Assembly (NCBI RefSeq): GCF_013359695.1
Contig: NZ_JABFMU010000060.1
Location: 1 to 37,362, forward strand
Length of the DNA stretch: 37,362 nucleotides
Reading direction: 5' to 3'
From: Pseudomonas sp. C2B4
GTDB lineage: Bacteria > Pseudomonadota > Gammaproteobacteria > Pseudomonadales > Pseudomonadaceae
Shown here: positions 16,707 to 25,604 of the stretch, in pieces
How positions within the stretch are numbered: the stretch's first letter is position 1
How the letters are laid out: each line of letters starts with the position of its first letter
Notes under the pieces: model-generated
The model's input: the letters and a program-made list of their open reading frames with translations, nothing else
What the model was told of the DNA's origin: nothing
The model's database searches: none
Made by a program: the position numbers and the translations under genes

Positions 16707-16804
16707 GTAGGAGCGAGCTTGCTCGCGAAAAACCCAAGGGCGCTGCGAAGCACCTGGTTTTGCGCGTTATCGTTCACGACCTTCGCGAGCAAGCTCGCTC
16801 CTAC
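16707..16804. repeat. REPIN (GTAGGAGC variant)
   Basis: GTAGGAGCGAGCTTGCTCGC and its inverse flank a spacer that is longer than, and unrelated to, the spacers of the other REPINs. The outer arm has GTAG rather than GTGG on both sides, with the compensating change kept. It ends 19 bases before the -35 of the copA promoter. Confidence 0.85.
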
Positions 16805-16822
16805 ACAAAAGCAGAATGGTGC

Positions 16823-16853
16823 TTGACCTTGCCAGCATGGCAAGGTTGATCCT
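16823..16853 (+). promoter_or_regulatory. CueR-type promoter/operator of copA
   Basis: TTGACC (16823-16828) and GATCCT (16848-16853) are 19 bases apart and enclose the dyad CCTTGCCAGCATGGCAAGG (16827-16845). This is the over-long spacer that CueR must twist to activate transcription when Cu(I) is bound. Confidence 0.87.
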
Positions 16854-16882
16854 GTAGACATCTTCTACAGGGAGCGTGCCCC

Positions 16883-19276
16883 ATGTCCGAATCCACCACT
16901 TTCGACCTGCCGATTGCCGGGATGACGTGCGCCAGTTGCGCCGGGCGAGTCGAGCGTGCCTTGAGCAAAGTCATCGGCGCCAGCGCCGTCAGTGTCAACC
17001 TGGCCACGGAGCAGGCACGGGTTCAGGCGCCCACAGGCAGCCTGCCAGCCCTGATGGAAGCCGTGGAAAAGGCTGGTTACAGCGTGCCGCAGCAGAGCCT
17101 GGAGTTAAGCATCGACGGCATGACCTGCGCATCCTGCGTCGGTCGCGTCGAACGGGCACTGAACAAAGTGCCGGGGGTGAAGAGCGTCAGCGTCAACCTG
17201 GCCAATGAACGCGCGCATCTGGAACTGCTCGGGCAGGTCGATGCGCAAGCCTTGATCGCCGCCGTGACCAAGGCCGGTTACGCCGCCAGCGTGTGGGAAG
17301 CCGATCATCCGCCAACCGATAACCAGCAGATTCGCCTGCACCGCGAACGCTGGGCCTTGATCGCGGCCATCGTCCTCGCCTTGCCGCTGGTACTGCCGAT
17401 GCTGCTGCAACCCTTCGGCGTGCACTGGATGCTCCCGGCCTGGGTGCAATTCGCGTTGGCCACGCCGGTGCAATTCATCTTCGGCGCACGCTTCTACGTC
17501 GCGGCGTGGAAAGCCGTGCGCGCCGGTGCCGGCAACATGGACTTGCTGGTGGCCTTGGGCACCAGCGCCGGGTATGGCTTGAGCGTCTACGAATGGGCCA
17601 CCGCCGCCGGGCGCATGCCACACCTGTATTTCGAAGCCTCGGCGGTGGTCATTGCCTTGGTGCTGCTGGGCAAATACCTGGAAAGCCGCGCCAAGCGCCA
17701 GACCGCCAGCGCCATTCGCGCCCTGGAAGCGCTGCGCCCGGAGCGGGCGATTCAGGTGATCGACGGCCGCGAGCAGGACGTCGCCATCAGTGCCCTGCGC
17801 CTCAATGATCTGGTACTGGTCAAACCCGGTGAACGCTTCCCGGTGGACGGTGAAGTGGTCGAAGGCCAGAGCCATGCCGACGAAGCGCTGATCAGCGGCG
17901 AAAGCCTGCCAGTGCCCAAGCAACCCGGCGACACCGTCACTGGCGGCGCGATCAATGGCGAAGGTCGGTTGCTGGTGCGCACTCGGGCACTCGGCGCGGA
18001 AACGGTGCTGGCGCGGATCATTCGGCTGGTGGAAGACGCCCAGGCCGCCAAAGCGCCCATCCAGAAACTGGTGGATAAAGTCAGCCAGATTTTCGTTCCG
18101 GTGGTGTTGCTGCTGGCCCTGGCGACCTTGATCGGCTGGTGGTTGTACGGCGCCCCCTTGGAAACCGCGCTGATCAATGCCGTCGCGGTGTTGGTGATCG
18201 CGTGCCCTTGCGCGCTGGGCCTGGCCACGCCGACGGCGATCATGGCCGGCACCGGGGTGGCGGCACGCTACGGGATTCTGATCAAGGATGCCGAAGCGTT
18301 GGAGCGCGCTCATGAAGTCAGTGCGGTGGTGTTCGACAAGACCGGCACCCTGACCTCGGGAGCCCCGCGCATCGCACACTTGAATGCCATCGACGGTGAC
18401 GAGTCCAGCCTGCTGCAATTGGCCGGCGCGTTGCAACGCGGCAGCGAGCATCCGCTGGCCAAGGCGGTGCTGGATGCGTGCGCCGAGCGCGGCTTGACCG
18501 TGGCCGATGTCAGCGACAGCCAGTCCCTGACCGGACGTGGTATTGCCGGCAATCTCGATGGTCGACGGTTGGCGCTGGGCAATCGGCGTCTATTGGAAGA
18601 AAGCGGCATGAACGCCGGTTCACTGGCCGATTCGGCCATTGCATGGGAAACCGAAGGCCGGACCCTGTCGTGGCTGATCGAGCAAAGCCCGACGCCACGA
18701 GTATTGGGTCTGTTCGCTTTTGGTGACACCCTCAAGCCCGGCGCACTGCAAGCGGTGCAACAACTCAACGCACGCCACATCAGCAGTCACCTGTTGACCG
18801 GCGACAATCGCGGCAGCGCCAAAGTGGTCGCCGATGCGCTGGGCATCACCAACGTCCACGCCGAAGTGCTGCCGGCGGACAAAGCCGCCGAAGTCGCCAC
18901 GCTGAAGAAAAACGGTGTGGTGGCGATGGTCGGTGACGGCATCAACGATGCACCCGCATTGGCGGCCGCCGACATCGGCATCGCCATGGGCGGCGGTACC
19001 GACGTGGCCATGCACGCCGCCGGCATCACTCTGATGCGCGGCGATCCGCGCCTGGTGCCGGCGGCGCTGGACATCAGCCGCAAGACCTACGCGAAGATCC
19101 GGCAAAACCTGTTCTGGGCCTTCGTCTATAACCTGATCGGCATTCCCCTGGCGGCCTTTGGCCTGCTCAACCCGGTGGTGGCCGGCGCGGCCATGGCGTT
19201 GTCGAGCGTCAGTGTGGTGAGCAATGCGCTACTGTTGAAAACCTGGAAGCCCAAGGATCTGGAGGACAAGCGATGA
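16883..19276 (+). CDS. copA: Copper-exporting P1B-type ATPase CopA
   Basis: This 797-residue inner-membrane Cu(I) pump has two N-terminal metal-binding domains, each with GMTCASC (C16/C19 and C82/C85). Eight membrane helices include the ion-path CPC (C441-P442-C443 in IACPCALGLATPTA). Other landmarks are the phosphorylated D485 in DKTGTLT, the nucleotide-domain SEHPLAKAV, the hinge MVGDGINDAPAL, and the C-terminal conserved YNLIGIPLAA and MALSSVSVV. It exports cytosolic Cu(I) to the periplasm. GGGAG precedes the ATG. The cueR start overlaps its stop by four bases (ATGA), giving translational coupling. Confidence 0.96.
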   Translation: MSESTTFDLPIAGMTCASCAGRVERALSKVIGASAVSVNLATEQARVQAPTGSLPALMEAVEKAGYSVPQQSLELSIDGMTCASCVGRVERALNKVPGVKSVSVNLANERAHLELLGQVDAQALIAAVTKAGYAASVWEADHPPTDNQQIRLHRERWALIAAIVLALPLVLPMLLQPFGVHWMLPAWVQFALATPVQFIFGARFYVAAWKAVRAGAGNMDLLVALGTSAGYGLSVYEWATAAGRMPHLYFEASAVVIALVLLGKYLESRAKRQTASAIRALEALRPERAIQVIDGREQDVAISALRLNDLVLVKPGERFPVDGEVVEGQSHADEALISGESLPVPKQPGDTVTGGAINGEGRLLVRTRALGAETVLARIIRLVEDAQAAKAPIQKLVDKVSQIFVPVVLLLALATLIGWWLYGAPLETALINAVAVLVIACPCALGLATPTAIMAGTGVAARYGILIKDAEALERAHEVSAVVFDKTGTLTSGAPRIAHLNAIDGDESSLLQLAGALQRGSEHPLAKAVLDACAERGLTVADVSDSQSLTGRGIAGNLDGRRLALGNRRLLEESGMNAGSLADSAIAWETEGRTLSWLIEQSPTPRVLGLFAFGDTLKPGALQAVQQLNARHISSHLLTGDNRGSAKVVADALGITNVHAEVLPADKAAEVATLKKNGVVAMVGDGINDAPALAAADIGIAMGGGTDVAMHAAGITLMRGDPRLVPAALDISRKTYAKIRQNLFWAFVYNLIGIPLAAFGLLNPVVAGAAMALSSVSVVSNALLLKTWKPKDLEDKR

Positions 19277-19686
19277 ACATCGGCCAAGCGGCTCGCCACA
19301 GTGGCCTGAGCGCGAAGATGATCCGTTATTACGAATCCATCGGCTTGCTCAAGGCGGCCCATCGCACCGACAGCGGTTACCGGGTGTATGGCGACGACGA
19401 CCTGCACACCCTGGCGTTCATCAAGCGCTCCCGGGACCTGGGGTTTTCCCTGGAGGAAGTCGGCAAGTTGCTGACCCTCTGGCAGGACCGCCAGCGCGCC
19501 AGTGCCGACGTGAAGGCCTTGGCCCGGCAGCACATCGACGAGCTGAACCAGAAGATCCGCGAGCTGGGCCAGTTGCGCGATACGCTGCAGGACCTGGTGG
19601 AGCATTGTCAGGGCGATCATCGGCCGGATTGCCCGATACTCAAGGAGCTGGCGTCGGGGTGCTGCGCTGAACCGGTGCGTGCCTGA
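19273..19686 (+). CDS. cueR: Copper-responsive MerR-family activator CueR
   Basis: This 137-residue regulator has the MerR winged helix (1-70; MNIGQAARHSGLSAKMIRYY) and a dimerisation coiled coil (about 78-110). Its Cu(I)-binding loop has C112 and C120 spaced exactly as in E. coli CueR. A further CC pair (130-131) resembles the C-terminal cysteine pair of some homologues. It should bind the two dyads before copZ and copA. It overlaps copA by ATGA, so its own copper-induced promoter drives it. Confidence 0.94.
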   Translation: MNIGQAARHSGLSAKMIRYYESIGLLKAAHRTDSGYRVYGDDDLHTLAFIKRSRDLGFSLEEVGKLLTLWQDRQRASADVKALARQHIDELNQKIRELGQLRDTLQDLVEHCQGDHRPDCPILKELASGCCAEPVRA

Positions 19687-19702
19687 TTGAAAAACAATAC
19701 CC

Positions 19703-19792
19703 TGTGGGAGCGAGCCTGCTCGCGAAGGCGGAGTGTCAGTCACCTTGATTATCGACTGACACAACGCCTTCGCGAGCAGGCTCGCTCCCACA
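19703..19792. repeat. REPIN
   Basis: Two inverted REP copies lie directly after cueR. The spacer has the usual GTGTCAG...CTGACAC inner repeat. The pair probably also protects or ends the copA-cueR transcript. Confidence 0.9.
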
Positions 19793-19813
19793 TTGGGTTT
19801 TGTGTTGTGCATG

Positions 19814-19840
19814 AAAAAACCGGCCGAAGCCGGTTTTTTT
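19814..19840. terminator. Bidirectional rho-independent terminator
   Basis: The palindrome AAAAAACCGGC-CGAA-GCCGGTTTTTTT has U tracts for both strands. It lies between the convergent cueR and RIO kinase genes, 11 bases from the latter's stop. Confidence 0.88.
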
Positions 19841-19850
19841 GATCAACCGA

Positions 19851-20744
19851 TCACTGCATCCACGGTGGAGGCGGTTCTTCGGTTTTGCCCGGGGGCGCAT
19901 CGTCGGCTGCACGAGCCGCTTGCTTGCGCTCTTCCTCCCGACGCGCGGCTTCGATCTCGCGCATGACACCGCCCACGTCGGCCAGGTCTTCCGGTTCGTC
20001 GAACTCGCCGGTCAGGACACTGGCCGGGTGCAAGGTGCCCGCCTCGTACAGGGCCCACATTTCCTTGGCGTATTTGGTCTTCTTCAACTCCGGCGCAAAA
20101 CGCCCGAAGTAGGAAGCCATGTTGCCGACATCCCGCTCCAGCATGCTGAACGCGTGGTTGTTGCCCGCCGCATCCACCGCTTGCGGCAGGTCGATGATCA
20201 CCGGGCCGGTCGGGGTCAGCAGGACGTTGAACTCGGACAGGTCACCGTGCACCAGACCGGTACACAGCATCAGCACGATCTGCGAAATCAGGTACGCGTG
20301 ATACTCGCGCGCCTGGTCCGGCTCCAGCACCACGTCGTTCAGGCGCGGCGCGGCATCGCCGTACTCGTCGGCCACCAGCTCCATCAGCAGCACGCCTTCG
20401 AGGAAGTCATACGGCTTGGGCACCCGCACACCGGCATTGGCCAGCCGGAACAGCGCCGCCACTTCGGCGTTCTGCCAGGCGTCCTCGGCTTCCTTGCGGC
20501 CAAACTTGGAGCCCTTGGCCATGGCCCGGGCCTGACGGCTGTTGCGCACCTTGCGGCCTTCCTGGTACTCGGCCGCCTGACGAAAACTGCGTTTGTTCGC
20601 CTCCTTGTAGACCTTCGCGCAACGTAACTGGTTACCGCAGCGCACCACGTAAACAGCTGCTTCTTTACCACTCATGAGTGGGCGCAGCACCTCGTCGACC
20701 AGACCGTCCTCGATCAGGGGTTCAATGCGTTTTGGAGTCTTCAT
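19851..20744 (-). CDS. RIO-type serine protein kinase
   Basis: This 297-residue protein kinase of the RIO family has the ATP-anchoring segment EAAVYVVRCGNQLRCAKVYK (about 24-43), the catalytic loop LVHGDLSEFNVLL (D about 195) and the metal-binding IIDLPQAVD in place of DFG. It lacks the activation and substrate-binding loops of ordinary kinases. The C-terminus (about 255-297) is a charged, proline-rich tail. Archaeal and eukaryotic RIO kinases act in small-subunit ribosome maturation; bacterial members are poorly studied. It is transcribed alone. Confidence 0.87.
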   Translation of the reverse strand: MKTPKRIEPLIEDGLVDEVLRPLMSGKEAAVYVVRCGNQLRCAKVYKEANKRSFRQAAEYQEGRKVRNSRQARAMAKGSKFGRKEAEDAWQNAEVAALFRLANAGVRVPKPYDFLEGVLLMELVADEYGDAAPRLNDVVLEPDQAREYHAYLISQIVLMLCTGLVHGDLSEFNVLLTPTGPVIIDLPQAVDAAGNNHAFSMLERDVGNMASYFGRFAPELKKTKYAKEMWALYEAGTLHPASVLTGEFDEPEDLADVGGVMREIEAARREEERKQAARAADDAPPGKTEEPPPPWMQ

Positions 20745-21106
20745 CAGCTTTTATTGTGGGTCCTTTATTACCAAACACGCGAAAGTCATTCGTTATACGG
20801 CAATCCACTCACCGATGGGAGGGGGTGGCGACCTATGAACGCTGACACAAGCCTCAAGAAGCACAGAATGTGCCGGACAACGGCTGACAACTCGACTGGC
20901 GGTCATTTGCAGGATTTTTTCAAACCGTCCTCAATTTCCTCCGACAACAGCCGAAGTCCTGAGTGACAAACTGATTTGTCCGACAATCGTTGCCTTGCGA
21001 TAGCGATGTTGCCCCAGGGACCCGGGTTGAAAAACTACGTTTACGGCTGCCAATAAACCGCGAGTCATCTGCACTGCGTGGGCCTACAAGAAAATCTGGA
21101 GCGCGG
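20745..21106. other. Divergent intergenic region between RIO kinase and chemoreceptor
   Basis: These 362 bases hold the promoters of both genes. A 70-codon open frame starting near 20754 lacks a ribosome site and is not believed. Apart from the FliA-like site listed separately, nothing else is recognised. Confidence 0.5.
21029..21056 (+). promoter_or_regulatory. Candidate flagellar sigma-28 (FliA) promoter
   Basis: GCCAATAA (21049-21056) matches seven of eight bases of the FliA -10 consensus GCCGATAA. The -35 region (GAAAAACT, about 21029-21037) is weaker and the spacing about 12. It stands about 50 bases before the chemoreceptor start, where such a promoter is expected. Confidence 0.4.
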
Positions 21107-23053
21107 ATGAACATCAAACAGAAGTTGACCTGGGCGTTTGCAATCATCGCCTGCTTGCCCGTGGTGCTGGTCGCCACCCTCGTTGTGCTGAACTTGCGCA
21201 GTGATGCCAAGGACGAATTCGTCGACAGCAGCGGTCGCGAAATCCGTCAGGTCAGCAATGCCATGCAACTGTTCTTCGATGGCATCAGCCAGAACGTCGA
21301 ATACCTGGCCAAGCAACCCTTGATCACGAACTCCGACGACAGCCTCAAGACGTACATGAGCGCCAACGCCGCCAGCATTCCCCAGGGCGAGATGGACAAA
21401 AAAGTCTTCGGCTTCCTGCAGGACCTGGGTAACGCTCATCCCTCCTACGCCTACGCGATTCTTGGCACCGCCGCCGGTGGCTACGTGTCCTGGCCGGACG
21501 ATGCCAAGCTCGCCAACTACGACCCGCGCCAGCGCCCGTGGTACAAGGCAGCCCAGGCCAAACCGGGCAAACCGTTCCGTACCGAGGCCTACTACTGGGC
21601 CGAAAACGATACGTCCTACGTCAGCACCGTGCGCACCATCGACAACAAGCTGGGCACCAACGGCGGCGTGGTCAGTATCGACGTGTCGCTCAAGCAGCTC
21701 ACCGAACTGGTCAAGCAGATCAAGCTCGGTGAAACCGGCTACCTGATGCTGCTGGAAAACTCCGGCACCGTGCTGGTCGATCCGAAGCAACCGGAACACA
21801 ACTTCAAAGCCCTGAGCAGCCTCGGCGAGGGTTATGCGCAACTGGCCAAGGCCGGCAAAGGCATGGTCGAAGTCGAACTCAACGGCGAGCGCTACATGGC
21901 CAACGTCTGGCCGTCGGAGCAACTGGGTTGGACCTTCATTGGCCTGATCAAGCAAAGCGACGTGATGAGCACCGCGACCCAACTGACCTGGTTGATCGCG
22001 ATCATTGCCGCCGTTCTGGCCGTGATCTTCGCCGTCGTCGGCGCCAGCTTCGCCAGCCTCATCGTGCGTCCGATCCGCAGCGTGGCCGATGGCCTGGAAG
22101 GCATTGCCCAGGGTGAAGGCGACCTGACCAAGAATCTGCAAATCCGTGGCAGCGACGAAACCGCGCAACTGGCCAACTGGTTCAACCAGTTCCTGACGGC
22201 GATTCGCAACCTGATCCAGAGCATCGGCGGCGCCGCGACCAAAATCCTGGCCACCTCCAAGAGCTCGACCCAGGTCTCCAGCGACATGGCCGAAGCCGCC
22301 GGGCGCCAGCGTGAAGCGGTGGACATGGTGTCCACGGCGTTCCACGAAATGGTCGCCACCGCCAACGAAGTGGCGCGCTCTTGCAGCCAGGCCGCCGAGT
22401 CCGCCGACAGTGGCCAGCGCCAGGCCCGCGAAGGCCAGCAGCAGATCGATGCCGCGGTGAACAGCGTGGATCGCCTGAGCCAGGAAATCGAACAGTCGGC
22501 CCAGTCGATGCAACAGCTGGAGCGCGACAGCAATGACATTCAGTCGATCCTCGGCACCATTCGCTCGATCGCCGAACAGACCAACCTGCTGGCGTTGAAC
22601 GCAGCCATTGAAGCGGCGCGGGCCGGTGAGCAGGGTCGTGGTTTTGCGGTGGTGGCGGACGAAGTGCGGGCACTGGCCAAGCGCACGGCCGATTCCACGG
22701 CGGAAATCGACGGTTTGCTGGGCAACCTGGCCAAACGTACCAGCCAGGTGACGCAGCAGATGCACGCCAGCCTTGAAGTGTCGCAGCAATCGGTGACGCG
22801 CATTGGCGAAGCGCGCAGCAGCTTCGGGCAGATTCGCGAGTCGGTGGACGTGATCCGCGACATGAACACCCAGATCGCCACGGCAGCGGAGCAACAGCAC
22901 CAGGTGGCCGAAGACATCAACCGGCACATCAGCCAGATTCATGGCGATGCGCAGTTGGTGGCGGAACTGGCGAACTCGGCGCGACTGGATTCCCAGAGCC
23001 TGGCCGGGTTGTCGAATGAGCTGGATGGGTTGGTGCGTCGCTTCCGTACCTGA
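21107..23053 (+). CDS. Methyl-accepting chemotaxis protein with dCache sensor
   Basis: This 648-residue chemoreceptor has TM1 at about 7-29, a periplasmic dCache_1 domain (about 35-280, with YDPRQRPWYKAAQ), TM2 at about 292-315, HAMP at about 315-368, and a cytoplasmic signalling coiled coil. The coil's conserved hairpin tip is EQTNLLALNAAIEAARAGEQ (about 489-508). GGAG precedes the ATG at 21107. The open frame extends 39 codons further but is unsupported. The protein ends without a CheR-binding pentapeptide. The second half of the amino-acid-binding pattern seen in PctA-type sensors is not evident, so the ligand is left open; a polyamine or amine is possible. Confidence 0.9.
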   Translation: MNIKQKLTWAFAIIACLPVVLVATLVVLNLRSDAKDEFVDSSGREIRQVSNAMQLFFDGISQNVEYLAKQPLITNSDDSLKTYMSANAASIPQGEMDKKVFGFLQDLGNAHPSYAYAILGTAAGGYVSWPDDAKLANYDPRQRPWYKAAQAKPGKPFRTEAYYWAENDTSYVSTVRTIDNKLGTNGGVVSIDVSLKQLTELVKQIKLGETGYLMLLENSGTVLVDPKQPEHNFKALSSLGEGYAQLAKAGKGMVEVELNGERYMANVWPSEQLGWTFIGLIKQSDVMSTATQLTWLIAIIAAVLAVIFAVVGASFASLIVRPIRSVADGLEGIAQGEGDLTKNLQIRGSDETAQLANWFNQFLTAIRNLIQSIGGAATKILATSKSSTQVSSDMAEAAGRQREAVDMVSTAFHEMVATANEVARSCSQAAESADSGQRQAREGQQQIDAAVNSVDRLSQEIEQSAQSMQQLERDSNDIQSILGTIRSIAEQTNLLALNAAIEAARAGEQGRGFAVVADEVRALAKRTADSTAEIDGLLGNLAKRTSQVTQQMHASLEVSQQSVTRIGEARSSFGQIRESVDVIRDMNTQIATAAEQQHQVAEDINRHISQIHGDAQLVAELANSARLDSQSLAGLSNELDGLVRRFRT

Positions 23054-23076
23054 TATCAGCAACGCCTCAAATCAAG

Positions 23077-23165
23077 TGTGGGAGCGGGCTTGCTCGCGAA
23101 AGCGGTGTGTCAGTCAACGATGCAGTGACTGGTCTGCCGCCTTCGCGAGCAGGCTCGCTCCCACA
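23077..23165. repeat. REPIN
   Basis: Two inverted REP copies follow the chemoreceptor gene. The right copy also forms the left half of the back-to-back pair completed by the next REP. Confidence 0.9.
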
Positions 23166-23182
23166 GGGTTATGCGCTGTTCT

Positions 23183-23210
23183 TGTGGGAGCGAGCCTGCT
23201 CGCGAAGGGG
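23183..23210 (+). repeat. Third REP copy, back-to-back with the preceding REPIN
   Basis: TGTGGGAGCGAGCCTGCTCG continues into CGAAGG and ends 3 bases from the stop codon of the convergent AraC gene. Together with the REP at 23142-23165 it forms a unit that recurs at 27987-28052. Confidence 0.88.
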
Positions 23211-23213
23211 GCG

Positions 23214-24005
23214 TCACTGCCGAAACAACTCTCCCGGGGTAAACCCGAACAACCCCTTGAACGCCGCAATAAACGCCGACGTCGAGTCATACCCACAGGC
23301 CAGCGCCGCATTGGTCACGCTGTCCCCCTCCTCCAGCAAACTCAGCGACGACAGCAGCCGCATGCGCTGGCGCCAGCCGCGAAAGCTCAACCCGGTTTCG
23401 CGCTGGAACAGGCGCATCAGGGTTTTCTCCGAGGTTCCCAAACGCTCTGCCCATTCCTGCAAGGTCACGTTGCGCTCGGGGTTTTCGATCAGTTCGTTGC
23501 ACAACCCGAGTAACCGTTCATGCCGGGGCAATGGCAGGGAGAACCCGACTTCCGGCAACGCTGCCAGCTGATCCAGCAACACACTCACCAGTCGCGCTTC
23601 CGGGCTGTCGCCTTGTGGATACTCCGCTGGAAGCAGGCAAAAGCTCTTGATCAGTTCCCGGGCCAGCGGCGTCACTTCCAGCACTCGACAACGCCCTTCC
23701 GCCCACTGGCAATCTTCGCGACGCACATACAGGCTGCGCATTTCGGCACGCATCGACGTCACCACCTGATGCTCAAGATCCGCCGGAATCCAGATGCCCC
23801 ACTGAGGCGGCGCGAAGAAACTACCCTCGGCGGTGTGCACACCGAGAACGCCGCTGATGGCGTAGGAAAACTGCACCCAATCGTGATGGTGGGACGCTGT
23901 CCAAGAACCGGCGTTAAGGCTTTCCACCCGGGCATACAGTGGACGTGGGAGCGCCTTGAGGGGCGGGATGCTGCGTTCGAGGGAGACTTGTCCGTTGGTC
24001 GGCAT
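23214..24005 (-). CDS. AraC-family transcriptional regulator with cupin sensor
   Basis: This 263-residue regulator has an N-terminal cupin-like ligand domain (about 20-110, with ASHHHDWVQFSYAISGVLGV and PPQWGIWIPADLEHQV). A C-terminal pair of helix-turn-helix motifs follows (about 165-260; LGTSEKTLMRLFQRETGLSF and AALACGYDSTSAFIAAFKGL). This architecture is typical of AraC proteins that control an adjacent exporter, but no such gene adjoins it here. The ligand is unknown. Confidence 0.86.
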   Translation of the reverse strand: MPTNGQVSLERSIPPLKALPRPLYARVESLNAGSWTASHHHDWVQFSYAISGVLGVHTAEGSFFAPPQWGIWIPADLEHQVVTSMRAEMRSLYVRREDCQWAEGRCRVLEVTPLARELIKSFCLLPAEYPQGDSPEARLVSVLLDQLAALPEVGFSLPLPRHERLLGLCNELIENPERNVTLQEWAERLGTSEKTLMRLFQRETGLSFRGWRQRMRLLSSLSLLEEGDSVTNAALACGYDSTSAFIAAFKGLFGFTPGELFRQ

Positions 24006-24084
24006 TGACTGGCCTTGTGTTGCGGGACGGCTGATGCGGCGACGTTAGGTCATGTCCAAAATCTATTCAACACCGACCGTCCCC

Positions 24085-24174
24085 TGTGGGAGCGAGCCTG
24101 CTCGCGATGACGGAGTGTCAGTCGACGTTGATGCTGGCTGACACACCGCTTTCGCGAGCAGGCTCGCTCCCACA
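24085..24174. repeat. REPIN
   Basis: Two inverted REP copies lie between the AraC gene start and the FadI stop. The inner spacer carries GTGTCAGTCGAC...GCTGACAC. Confidence 0.9.
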
Positions 24175-24197
24175 AGGGGTTCACTTATCCCGGCTGA

Positions 24198-25475
24198 TCA
24201 GCGCTCGATAATGGCCGTCACACCCTGCCCACCCGCCGCACAAATCGAAACCAGTCCCCGCCCTTTCCCCGCCGCATCCAACAATTTCGCCAGATTGGCA
24301 ACGATACGCCCCCCCGTGGCCGCGAACGGATGCCCCGCCGCCAGCGAACTGCCTTTGACGTTGAGCCGACTGCGATCAATCGAGCCCAGCGGCGCATCGA
24401 GGCCGAGGCGGCTTTTGCAGTACTCGGGATCCTCCCAGGCCTTCAACGTGCACAGTACTTGCGCGGCGAAGGCTTCGTGGATTTCGTAGTAGTCGAAATC
24501 TTGCAGGGTCAAACCGTTGCGCGCCAGTAATCGCGGCACGGCATACACCGGCGCCATCAACAGGCCTTCGGCGCCGTTGACGAAATCCACCGCCGCTGCT
24601 TCTCCGTCACGCAGGTAGGCGAGGATCGGCAAGCCGCGTTCTTTCGCCCACTCTTCACTGCCCAGCAGCACCAGCGACGCACCATCAGTCAGCGGCGTGG
24701 AATTGCCGGGGGTCAGCGTCCCCTTGGCGCTTTTCTCATAGGCGGGCTTGAGGGCGGCGAGCTTTTCCAGTGTCGAATCCGGGCGCAGGTTGTTGTCGCG
24801 GGTCAGGCCCAGGTACGGCGTCATCAAATCGTTGTGCCAACCCTCGGCATAGGACGCGGCCAGTTTCTGATGACTTTCCAGGGCCAGTTGATCCTGTGCT
24901 TCACGGGAAATGTTCCAGGTCTGCGCCATCAATTCGCAATGCTGCCCCATGGACAAACCGGTGCGCGGCTCGCCGTTGCGCGGGAACTCGGGGATCAGAT
25001 GCCGGGGACGCAATTGCAGGAAGGTTTTCAGTTTGTCGCCGGTGCTCTTAGCGCGGTTGGCTTGCAGCAGAATTTTACGCAGGCCCTCGCCGACGCTGAT
25101 CGGCGCATCGGACGTGGTATCGACGCCACCGGCAATGCCGCAGTCGATCTGCCCCAGGGCAATCTTGTTCGCCACCAGCAACGCCGCCTCCAATCCGGTG
25201 CCGCAGGCCTGCTGGATGTCATAGGCCGGCGTCGAGGGCGACAGCCGCGAACCGAGTACGCACTCGCGGGTCAGGTTCATGTCCCGCGAGTGCTTGAGCA
25301 CGGCCCCCGCGACCACCTCGCCGATGCGCAGGCCGTGCAGGTTGTAGCGCTCGATCAGACCTTCGAGCGCAGCGGTGAGCATGTCCTGATTACTGGCGGT
25401 GGCGAACGGCCCGTTGGAACGGGCGAAGGGTATCCGGTTACCGCCGATGATCGCGACGCGGCGCAGTTGAGTCAT
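24198..25475 (-). CDS. fadI: Acetyl-CoA C-acyltransferase (FadI-type thiolase)
   Basis: This 425-residue thiolase has the nucleophile C91 in DIQQACGTGLEAAL, the histidine of YYEIHEAFAAQ, and the second active cysteine C412 in SICAAGGQG near the C-terminus. Its length and the MGQHCELMAQ segment match FadI, the thiolase of anaerobic-type beta-oxidation. It cleaves 3-ketoacyl-CoA to acetyl-CoA and a shortened acyl-CoA. The frame runs 54 codons upstream through a REP, but the ATG at 25475 has CAGGAGC ahead of it and starts the family domain. It is divergent from a 3-oxoacyl reductase and a MaoC hydratase, forming a fatty-acid module. Confidence 0.92.
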   Translation of the reverse strand: MTQLRRVAIIGGNRIPFARSNGPFATASNQDMLTAALEGLIERYNLHGLRIGEVVAGAVLKHSRDMNLTRECVLGSRLSPSTPAYDIQQACGTGLEAALLVANKIALGQIDCGIAGGVDTTSDAPISVGEGLRKILLQANRAKSTGDKLKTFLQLRPRHLIPEFPRNGEPRTGLSMGQHCELMAQTWNISREAQDQLALESHQKLAASYAEGWHNDLMTPYLGLTRDNNLRPDSTLEKLAALKPAYEKSAKGTLTPGNSTPLTDGASLVLLGSEEWAKERGLPILAYLRDGEAAAVDFVNGAEGLLMAPVYAVPRLLARNGLTLQDFDYYEIHEAFAAQVLCTLKAWEDPEYCKSRLGLDAPLGSIDRSRLNVKGSSLAAGHPFAATGGRIVANLAKLLDAAGKGRGLVSICAAGGQGVTAIIER

Positions 25476-25515
25476 GAAAAGCTCCTGATGAATACCTGGA
25501 AGTTGAGCCAATCCC

Positions 25516-25604
25516 TGTGGGAGCGAGCCTGCCCGCGAAGGCAATCTGTCAGTGACATCAATGTTGAATGTACTGCCGTCTTCGCGAGCAGGCTCGCTCC
25601 CACA
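25516..25604. repeat. REPIN in the fadI / reductase divergent region
   Basis: Two inverted REP copies stand between the divergent fadI and reductase genes, an unusual place because REPs normally follow genes. The left copy has GCCCGCG instead of GCTCGCG, weakening one stem. Confidence 0.88.

Noticed and set aside
20754..20966. 70-codon open frame upstream of the chemoreceptor
   Set aside because: No plausible ribosome site, and the sequence resembles no known protein; it probably lies in promoter DNA.
21065..23062. 665-codon minus-strand open frame opposite the chemoreceptor
   Set aside because: It mirrors a clear MCP gene in GC-rich DNA, and its translation has the low-complexity look of an antisense shadow.
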